From Bombyx mori (Eukaryota > Arthropoda > Insecta > Lepidoptera > Bombycidae), in NCBI RefSeq assembly GCF_030269925.1, contig NC_085107.1:3100001-3164000 (forward strand): a stretch of 64,000 nucleotides of DNA, in the 5' to 3' direction. This document shows positions 55,235-64,000 of this stretch, in pieces. The first letter of the stretch is position 1. Each line of letters opens with the position of its first letter. Position numbers and translations under genes: made by a program. The notes under the pieces were generated by a model. It saw only the letters and a list, made by a program, of their open reading frames with translations, was not told the DNA's origin and made no database searches.

Positions 55235-56550
55235 CTGTTTTTTTTTTCGTTTTTTGTTAATTTTAATGTTTTTTTTTATTGTTTTCATTTTTAATTTTAA
55301 TGTTTTTTTTATCGTTTTTATTTTTAATTTTTTTTTTATTTTTTTGTTTTTTTTTATATACTAATTTACATATTATTTTGCCATTCTTAAGTACAAACTA
55401 GACTTCCTGAAGTACAATTAATTCTAAACGCGACACGTAACTTCAAAACAGCTTATAACTATATATTTTTTTGTTTTTATGCAATTTTTTCCGTCATTAA
55501 TTAAATAATAAAAAAACATGATGAAATCATTATGTACGAATCTGTCATAAATTGTTCAGAATGCTCCGTTTAGCCCACTTACTATATTCTTAAGATTATA
55601 CGACGAAATGACATTTAACTGCTTCTTCTGTTTATCTTCAAATATAATTACCGAACTATCTCAAGAACCTCTCTTAGTGAGGCACAATTATATTAATTAG
55701 AAATGTTTCTTACCCTTTATTAATTACTTGCCAAATTCCTATTTTACAGTTGTAGTAACAACAGACGACTATAGACTATATTGAAAGTTTAGTTGAAATT
55801 AATTGTATCTCTCTCTTTACACGCCCCACTAACAGATGTCTCGCGACAGAGTTACCGAAACCTATCGACTATTTTTAAATCTAATTTTTTTTTTTAATTT
55901 TTCCCTTTATAATTTTTTTTTTATTTTTCCCTTTATAATTTTTTTTTAATTTTTTCCCTTTTTAATTTTTTTTCGCGTTTCCTTTTAATTTTTATTTTTT
56001 TTTCGCTTTTAATTTACTATTATTACTAAAATAAATTTTGCCCGCTTAACAACTAATAGAGTACTTCTTTACTTCTTTTTTTTTATATCCCGCTTCTTAT
56101 CGATAAGACCAATCACTATGAACTATGTTATATTACGACATAATTTGCGAAATTATCACTAGAACTACTTGTAAGGAAGCATTGGTGGGCAAAAGTACCG
56201 GCCATTGTGAAATATTCGGCCGTCGAAACGATATCTGGGTGTTTTTACAACAAAAAAGACTATAGTCATTATTGGATTGGATGTTTCTCTTTGTATACGA
56301 TGCTCCCTAACAAGTTAAGTTCTTAAGTTAATGACATCAACATCAAACACTACTACTAAACACTAAGTACTAAACATACTAAAACTACTTTTTTTTAACA
56401 TTTTTTTCTTTTTTGTTTTTTTTTTTTACTTTATTTTATTTTAATATTTTTTCTTTTCTTTTAGTAATATTATTTAGATTTTTTTTTACTTTATATTCTT
56501 TTAAATTTTTTTTTTATTTATTCTTTTTATTTTATAGTAAAAATAAATTT
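55235..56550. repeat. Cluster of long T-rich low-complexity tracts
   Basis: T tracts mixed with AATTTT and CCCTTTATAATTT units lie at 55,235-55,365, 55,884-56,016 and 56,390-56,540. 55,900-55,965 is a short tandem array built on a unit close to TTTTTCCCTTTATAAT. On the minus strand these would be A-rich. Confidence 0.85.
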
Positions 56551-57884
56551 TAAACGTATATGGGTATACTAAAAGCTATTTGCCTTACTTCCGTGCGTTG
56601 CAATCTCACATTTCGATGAAACTGCGAAATTTTACTAACGAAACTACCCAAAAGAATTTCTGTTACTGAGGCATTCGCACTGAGGTACCTTGAGCAAGCA
56701 ACATGAAGTATATTTTGTGGAAAACATTAATCAGGTTGTGCTGAATTAATTGAGTATATTATTGATTTGTCTACCGTCCTAAACGCATACAGCAAATGTC
56801 AAAGCGATCCCAAGCTTAATTGGCTATCATATGGTTAGAATAAAGTCTTGCAGAACTCAAGATACGGATGCCTCAATAACAGGACTCTTGTTAAAACTAC
56901 CAAATTAAATCTATATTTTTTTTTTGTTTTTACGATTTTTTATATATTTTTTTTTGCTTTTCTGAATTTTTAACTTTTTATTTAGATTACGTACACGATT
57001 TTACTTATCTATTTTTCTCTCATCTGCATTTTTATATATTATAGCTTATATACTACAAATTACACTAGGGTTTTAAAACTAATTGTAAGGGGAGAAATTG
57101 TTGAAAAATTTGGTAACATTTAAATATAATAACTAAACATAATTACCAGTTCCTCTTTAAATAAATAAAAAAATTCACTACTTAATAAACAAATAAATAA
57201 ATAAATAGTTTCTCAGGCCACATTGAGGATTGATGCAAAATTAGATATCCTGCATGCACATAGCACTTCGGTGATTTAATTAATGGCAAAACTAACCAAC
57301 CACCTTACTATATTAAAACACTTATCAAGCCTAAAAATTACAACTAATGAGGTTGTGACGCGGTTTGAGGTATATCATTTTTCGGCTTATTATATTTCTG
57401 AGGTACTTATGTGATACGAATAACCTTATATTATGCTGCGTCTGACATTCATATTCTGTTCAATAACGTAGGACGGGACGTGAAGACGAAACGGCGTGAT
57501 GTATGTCTTTTTAATTTTATGTTAAATAATTTCGAACGCCACCAGGTCGGATGTGACGAGAATACGTCCAGCTTAGATGTGTGGATGACAACAACGAATT
57601 ACACATTACGAAAGAGATTATATTTAGTGCGCGGAAAGCAGTCACATGTGACAAAGGGATACTGGAAAAGTAGTAATTTAGGGACAATATAACATACTGT
57701 TTCTAATGCAAATTCTTCAAATCCGACTTTGAATAGAAACACGGTAATATCGTATCCCTATCGGAGGTGTCGTCACGCAGTCCTACGTTAGAGAAGAGAA
57801 ATTAACTAACACACTAACTTATATCAATAACTCGACTTGTCGTCAATTTATATTAAACACAGTAAAAAGTAACCCTAAGCTGCA
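56551..57884. other. AT-rich non-coding stretch
   Basis: No gene is recognised. A GAGGTTGTGACGCGGT block at 57,350-57,366 resembles GAGGCTGTGTCGCGGT at 58,698-58,714. Each lies 530-570 bases before a hairpin module, so the repeated unit may be longer than the hairpins. Confidence 0.35.
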
Positions 57885-57972
57885 CTATGGGTAACCATAG
57901 CACATAATAATGTTAAACTAAGCTATTTATTGCATACATGCTCGTTGGCCGAATGGTTTGCTCCACCATCGG
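57885..57972. ncRNA. Two-hairpin module, copy 1
   Basis: Hairpin 1 is CTATGG-GTAA-CCATAG (57,885-57,900). The linker ends TATTTATTGCATACATGCTC. Hairpin 2 is CCGA-a-TGGT, loop TTGCTCC, ACCA-TCGG (57,949-57,972), followed by ATATATACAA. The strand of any transcript is unknown because the stems also fold when read in reverse. Confidence 0.5.
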
Positions 57973-58204
57973 ATATATACAAAGTTTTCTACTTCCAACA
58001 TCTAATACATAAACTAACCTAATAATTTGTGATGCGCGTAGTAAAATGATGATAATAATATAATAAAAAAAAATATATTATGCATTTTATTATGAAACAG
58101 TAAAAGTTGTTGTTGAGGCGAAAGGCGGAACGAAAGTTTATATTATTATATATTATTATGCACTCATTCGTGATGATTGTAGATTGGTAACGCGTAAATT
58201 TCAA

Positions 58205-58312
58205 TGGGCAGCGAGCGGCTTAGCTTTACTAATGGCAGTGCTGATGTCGATGAACGAAGGTAACCATTTACCATCAGGTAGGCCGTGTGCTCGTCTGCCC
58301 ACAATGGTAACA
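58205..58312 (+). mobile_element. CR1-type 3' tail, decayed
   Basis: GGGCAGCGAGCGGCTTAGCT, GGTAACCATTTACCATCAGG and GTGCTCGTCTGCCCACAATG match the CR1 tail. Confidence 0.6.
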
Positions 58313-59263
58313 ACAAACAAGTCAAGCTCTACAGAATAGATATTAAACGCGGAAAGATCATATAGTCACGTTATTCATTCTAATATTAAAACACCTACGA
58401 AATCTAGTAGTGCCATGAAACTGTAAACTTTGGAAATTCAACTAGAACCCCGTTTCCGAAGTATGACCAACAAAAAAAAAACATCCCAAAAACTAATTAA
58501 ACATCTACATTATATAAAATTTAGAACATCCAAAGATGATGGTGACATCGATCGCGATTTTCCCATCTATAGGCCCAACTATTAACTTAATAACTAATGG
58601 TTACACTGCGACACAAATCTAACCTATATACTACAAGACACATCAAGACACACGTTACAACATCAATTTAATTTTAGACATTTACTTAATATCTAAGGAG
58701 GCTGTGTCGCGGTAGTGGCATCACGGTGAAATCGTATATATCTTTTATTATATAATATATATATCAATAGACTCTTACGTGTATTTCTAACATAGTCTCA
58801 TATAAAAGGCAGCATTATTCTTTCGACAACATATAATACATAGCAATAAACCAACATCTACCGACGCATTTACTTCCCTAAACTATATATTAAAGTGTGA
58901 GACGATAAAATCAGACCAATCATACGGGGACTATTTCTATAAATTTATATGAATTGAAAATGAAATTAAGAATTCAAGATTTAAACTATTGGATACCACG
59001 AAAGTTGAACTAAGAACGCGCCTGCCTCCAAAAGTAAATGTTCTCAAATTAACTCTAAACTTTAATGAAAATGCGATACACAAAATGAACACCCTAAACG
59101 AATTATATAAAAGAAAGTTAATTCACCGAAGATAATAAAAATTCTAGATTGTAAAATAGAAAGCTATATCACAGAAAATCAATCCTAAAACGAATCTCGT
59201 CTTACACTTAACAATTAATAACTTCTAACACATCGATTAAATCTAAAGCCAAATAAGAATCAA
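58313..59263. other. AT-rich non-coding stretch
   Basis: No gene or known repeat, apart from the GAGGCTGTGTCGCGGT block noted for copy 1. Confidence 0.35.
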
Positions 59264-59355
59264 CCATGGGACTGCGATGATCGCAGCTCATGGGAATGTA
59301 TTTTTTAACTATTATTGCGTGTATGCTCGTAACCGAATGGCGTAGTCGCCACCGG
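59264..59355. ncRNA. Two-hairpin module, copy 2
   Basis: Hairpin 1 is CCATG / CATGG with an inner stem CTGCGA-TGA-TCGCAG (59,264-59,293). The linker has CTATTATTGCGTGTATGCTC. Hairpin 2 is CCG-aa-TGGCG, loop TAGT, CGCCA-c-CGG (59,333-59,355). Its upper stem is one pair longer than in the other copies, with both strands changed together. Confidence 0.5.
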
Positions 59356-59914
59356 GATTATGCAAATTATAAATCTAATTATCCTATACTAGTACTAATT
59401 GAAATTAAAAATAATTATGAGGTGCTCAGGTTACGTTAAAGTATAATTATCATGAACTTAGCTTACCAAAAGTTTAGTTTTAATTAGTTAAAAAATAATA
59501 ATCCAATAGGTAAAAAATTGTGATGATCGTTTACACAATTAATACTCAAAAGTCAGTTAACCAAATGAACGCCAAATTTTAAACGGATGTGAAAGCTTTT
59601 ATCTCGTTATCTGCATCGTTGATGTTATAAATACAGATATCATAAAATTACGTCAATATAAATCTTTAATTATCGCCAACTACTGCAGAGGTGTTAATGT
59701 CATCCCGTTGGATATTTTTTATAACGTTAAATAGATCTCTTTATATATCTCTTCATGAGGTATTAATAGAAGGCAATTTGAAGGGACTGTCTTATCCCGT
59801 CAACTTGAACACACTTAAGTATAAGAGGAAGAACGTCAAAAGGTTAACTAACATATAAGACAATTAATCAATTTGAATTGAGAAATCGTGTGATGTGGTT
59901 CATAGAAAATCCCT
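59356..59914. other. AT-rich non-coding stretch
   Basis: Nothing recognised. Confidence 0.35.
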
Positions 59915-60155
59915 TTTTTATTGCGTTAATGGGGGAACGAGCTCACAACGCGCCTGATGTTAAGTGCTTTAGCGGAGCTCGTGGACATCACTACGTGAAT
60001 GCCGCCACCCAGCTCGAGACATGAGGTCTAAGTCTCGGTTGTATAGTCTAACGGCTGTCCTACTCTTTTTGCCGGAAAGCGTTACTGCGTCCGGCAAAAC
60101 GAGCAGGATGGTGGTACCTACCCGCGCGGGCTTACAAGACACCCTACCACCAGTT
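59915..60155 (-). repeat. Bm1 SINE, diverged and 5'-truncated
   Basis: A T-run, GGGGGAACGAGCTCACAACG, GGAGCTCGTGGACATCACTA, then CGCGCGGGCTTACAAGACAC and CCTACCACCAG. Confidence 0.75.
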
Positions 60156-60857
60156 CGTACTGTTATTAGGAATAAGTAATTTCGATTAATTAGAAGGGGA
60201 CCCGTAATGAAATACTACACGTGTAACTAAAACGATTGAAGAGAGATTTAAAAATATATTCCGCAATAATCGAGAGATATTTCTCTGGGAAGACACTTGA
60301 TATTCGAATGAAAAATAATTTGATTGTACTTATACGTTAAAGACCATAATAAGATTTTGATGATTTTAATGGGAGTTATTTTTAACCTAAATAGTGGTGT
60401 TCATCAAAGCTTAACTTACGCGTTAAATTGGAAGTAAGTATCCATGCTAGGTAAGTAGTTTCATATAATTATGATCTTTTCTTATTTAAAACCATAACTA
60501 GTGAGGTAAGAGTTCTTAAAGGCTAACAACACTCAATTATCTAAACAATTACAATATGCTGTATGAAAGCCTAAAGTCTGGCAGTATGTTCGATTTCAAT
60601 ATTTTCGATGGAATAGATAGGATCTTGACAATAATTTCGCAAAATAAGCAACCAGATATTTCAGCTGCAAAATGGTCATAACTCGAGAAATTGGATTAAA
60701 TGTATTCCACGGTGATATCATGTCTTTAGCCTGTTGAATATTAGTATTAGTAAAATTGTTCATTAACTACACGAACAATGTAACCGTAACTTTAGAGTTT
60801 TTCATACAGCACATCTAGCTTCAGGCTATTCTAAATAAGTTTCTTAAATTAAGTAGC
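60156..60857. other. AT-rich non-coding stretch
   Basis: Nothing recognised. Confidence 0.35.
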
Positions 60858-60942
60858 ACTATGGGCATCCATAGTACACGCATCAAATCTTTAACTATTT
60901 ATTGCATGTATGCTCGTTGCCGATTGGTATGACGACCATCGG
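60858..60942. ncRNA. Two-hairpin module, copy 3
   Basis: Hairpin 1 is ACTATGG-GCAT-CCATAGT (60,858-60,875). The linker has CTATTTATTGCATGTATGCT. Hairpin 2 is CCGA-t-TGGT, loop ATGACG, ACCA-TCGG (60,920-60,942), followed by AATATATACAA. It is closest to copy 1. Confidence 0.5.
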
Positions 60943-61145
60943 AATATATACAACGCTTATCCTAAAACTTATATAACTTAAATTTATTACGGCGCATAAA
61001 CCTGACAACGTCGATAACAATGTTCATTAACAACTAACGATCGTTTAAAATTTCATTCACAACGTAACTAGATCGATCGGTTAGAACAAAACTAGACGTA
61101 TCCACTTATAACAACGATCAACTGCTCCAAGACAACATCAATAAT

Positions 61146-61265
61146 TTTTTTTATGGCACATGTAGGCAGACGAGCGTACGGCCCACCTGATGGTAAGTGG
61201 TTACCGTCGCCCATGGACTTCAGCAATGCCAGGAGCAGAGCCAAGCCGCTGCCTACTGCTATCGA
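61146..61265 (-). mobile_element. CR1-type LINE 3' tail
   Basis: A T-run, then GTAGGCAGACGAGCGTACGG, CCCACCTGATGGTAAGTGGT and GCAATGCCAGGAGCAGAGCC. Only about 110 bp of 3' UTR is present. Confidence 0.85.
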
Positions 61266-64000
61266 AACACCGTGATTATTATGAACGACCAAATTAAAAT
61301 TTATAGTTAAACGCGACAGTAGAAAAATATATCTTTGAATAGGGACACGCCCGGTTTTGTTCCGTTAACGATCGCACAACAATAAACACAACTACAACAC
61401 GACTCCACAACAGTTAACTAAGTCCCGTATCAATTTAAGTAGAAACAAATATATTGAACACTGCCAACAAACACGAACATCCAAAACGGAATAACCGTAC
61501 AATTTCCCAACGTGAAGGAATCTAATAATTTCAACGACAAATTTAACTGATTTCGAAATAACAAGTCAATTAACTCGCGTATTTTTTTTTTCTTATATTT
61601 AAACGCATCGGGAAACGTAACTAATATGTAACAATGGAATAAAGTATTTAATAGAAGTAACAAGACATTCAATCATCTAATAGAAATAACAACATTCTTA
61701 AAAATTAATGCGACATCTACCACGCCTACATAAACGGGTTATCCTTATTTTTATTCCAACGAAGTTTCCGCATAACATCCTGTCATTTAGTTGGTAATAT
61801 GACCTATCTCAAGTAAATGAAACTTCTATTCATTTACATATATTAACTTCATAAACGGCTAAATCTAACAATTATGAAAAAAATATATTACTAAAACACA
61901 TCGATGCGGAGACAAGCTATATCAAGATCCATCGAGAAGTGGGTAGTTAAGCTATATAGTATTGCCAAATTACGAAAAATCTATTCCTAAAGAAGTAAAC
62001 GTACATAATAATAGTGTTTCCGAACTATATGAAATCTAGATCTAAGATCTACGCTTAGGAATAAAAAGCTAACCAAATTATTGCTGAATAAGAAGTAACA
62101 CTGTTCCAAAGTGCGAGTTGGATGACGCAAGTGAATCTCTTTACTGGACAGCACGAATAATAAGATCTGAGCAAGACTCGATCGAAAATCTCGACGGTTG
62201 CCACTACTTGTTATTCAGGAGACAATTTAAGTTCTACATCTCTATCGTGTTTGGAGAGCGTTCTAGTATCAAGGTTTTTGACGAATTCTTTTCTGACGAA
62301 TAAGTGTTTCTCTCGTAAATCGGACCTCATTTTCAATACCACGAGAGTGAGTCATGTCATAACGATACGAGTCGTATGACAGAACTGATCTTAAGCTTTA
62401 CCAACAAAATAATTAGAAAGCAACCTTTGGTCAAATGTTTTTCGAAATGAGATATACGAACGATGATCTATTTCAACCAATATCGGTAAAAGATGCTAAA
62501 TGAATATGTATAAATAAATGGTGACTAAAAATATTTATTAGGCCGAATCGTTTTATTTGATTAAGACTTTTGATTATTTGAATGTTAACAAAAAAAAGAC
62601 ACCAGTGATAAATCTATCTTTTTTGGTACTGAGAAATTGCATTGATTTTATAAAAAGAAAGTCAACTCATGTGATTTTAGATCGCGCTAAAACAATAATA
62701 CCCCTCAAACATTAAACCTTTTTCAAACCTCAAAATTGCAAAGAGATACTTTTTCTATTATTCAATCTAAAAAAAAAATATTTCGTAGTTTGAATAACAT
62801 GAAAAAGAAATGCATGTTCCTCTTAATTTAGATGCGTAAATAGTACTATGATTTTTTAATCATATTCATCTTCGTATCAAATATTGTTTTCCAAGCGCAT
62901 CGAAATTCAGAGAAAGTTATGGTACCAGACAACCCGCTCCTACAACTAAACCCACTGTCGAATATTACTCACTGTCAGTATTATTTCTGAGATGTTAAAT
63001 ATGGTTACCATTTTGACCATTTTAAAACATGTGTAGGTTGCCATGTCCAGACTAAATTGATAGGTCTTTTTTTTATGCCACATCTATGTTCCAATATAAA
63101 TTATAATAATTATAAAAACAAAATAGTACCCAGGGATGAATACAATATTGAAAGTCAAAAAAGAAAACAATATAATTTTTCATCTATATTGTAACATAGT
63201 TGTGGTTGAAGATGTCTTTAAGTATTTTGTAACACGACTACCCACAGATACTTTAAAAGAAGATCAGAAATAAACTGGTACTTCGGTCCGGATAGAAACA
63301 ATCCCTTGCGAACCATATACACAGCAATATTAGATGTTTAAACATTCATTTATTTAGATAGTAGTAACGAGTATCTCTCTCACAAATACCACGTCGGTTT
63401 TGCTTGAACGCGAACTAAAAACACGACTTGACTTAGACTTTATAATTCATAATATCCAAAAGAAAATATAAATAGTGATTTATCTTTAAAGTCGCAATCG
63501 GACGTCCTACACTATTGCGAAATGTGTTCAATTCGTTCAGTGAATTTTAATAGAAATAGTCAAATGAATAACGTATTCATCCAATTTCTCAGTTTGATTA
63601 GAGAGCATTTTTCCAAAGGTTCCAATCTAATTAGGAAATAATTAGTCATATATATTTTCTCCTACACGTAGGCGACTACGAAACAATCAAACGAGTCTCA
63701 TTACATCTGCGGATAAGATTCCAAATAATTTGTAGATACCGTTCACGACGGCGCATTGCCTGTTGATAACTGAATTCCTTTAATTTAATGAGAATTGATT
63801 TGGATGACTTCAATTTTATTATTTGATTTTCTATGAATATGTTGAATCCCAATTCTCACACCCACAATGCTACTTCAATAATTTTAACGATCGAACACTT
63901 ACGATTATTATTGCTATATCAGACGAGAAAGGTGCAGTTTGTTTTGCACCACAAAAAAGCGTGCCGTATAAGATATTAATTACACAGTGAGCTAATTTCT
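61266..64000. other. Transposon-poor AT-rich stretch to the window end
   Basis: No gene is recognised. Two possible hairpins stand out near 62.3 kb: CTCTCGT (62,310-62,316) with ACGAGAG (62,341-62,347), and GTCATA-a-CGA with TCG-TATGAC (62,356-62,380). The short ORF at 62,118-62,303 has no known domain. Confidence 0.35.

Noticed and set aside
57411..57692. Plus-strand ORF of 93 codons
   Set aside because: It has no similarity to any family I know and no upstream or downstream exon signals that extend it.
60905..60945. Rbfox (TGCATG) site as the reason for conservation of the hairpin-module linker
   Set aside because: Only copy 3 has TGCATG; copies 1 and 2 have TGCATA and TGCGTG.

Overview
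The window looks like nuclear DNA of a moth, most probably the domestic silkworm or a close relative. It is AT-rich, has introns, carries many copies of the silkworm SINE Bm1 (one nearly full length with its tRNA-derived head), non-LTR retrotransposons of CR1, RTE, R1 and Jockey-like type, and short Helitron-like elements ending CTAG before a T. These family assignments come from recall; no search was run.

Positions 1-34,700 contain no host protein gene that I can defend. They hold MITEs, nested and broken retrotransposons (6.3-7.4, 10.1-14.4, 15.0-22.8 and 24.6-25.9 kb) and sixteen tRNA or tRNA-like sequences. Most are tRNA-Asp (anticodon GTC). Four belong to a second class with a nominal Asn-type anticodon loop. 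Several of the tRNAs form the tip of a repeat about 330-400 bp long. Twice, two such arms face each other as a long inverted repeat with a tRNA-Asp 3' end at each outer tip (26,068-27,050 and 31,357-32,589). This is one of the two most interesting things in the window.

Positions 36,094-48,404 carry eleven plus-strand exons of one host gene, a calpain with Cys-protease, C2-like and penta-EF domains. All splice phases join. All three catalytic residues are replaced, as in insect calpain-C, so the product should be a non-proteolytic calpain. The 5' exon or exons (roughly the first 80-100 residues) were not found. Its introns are full of Bm1, CR1 and Helitron-like insertions.

Positions 50,900-64,000 hold no recognisable protein gene and few transposons. 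The stretch is very AT-rich with long T tracts. It contains a module present three times (about 57.9, 59.3 and 60.9 kb): two hairpins separated by a conserved TTATTGC-RTRY-ATGCTCG stretch. The stems keep pairing although their bases differ, which suggests a conserved RNA structure, perhaps in a very long 3' UTR or non-coding RNA. This is the second main candidate for an undescribed element.
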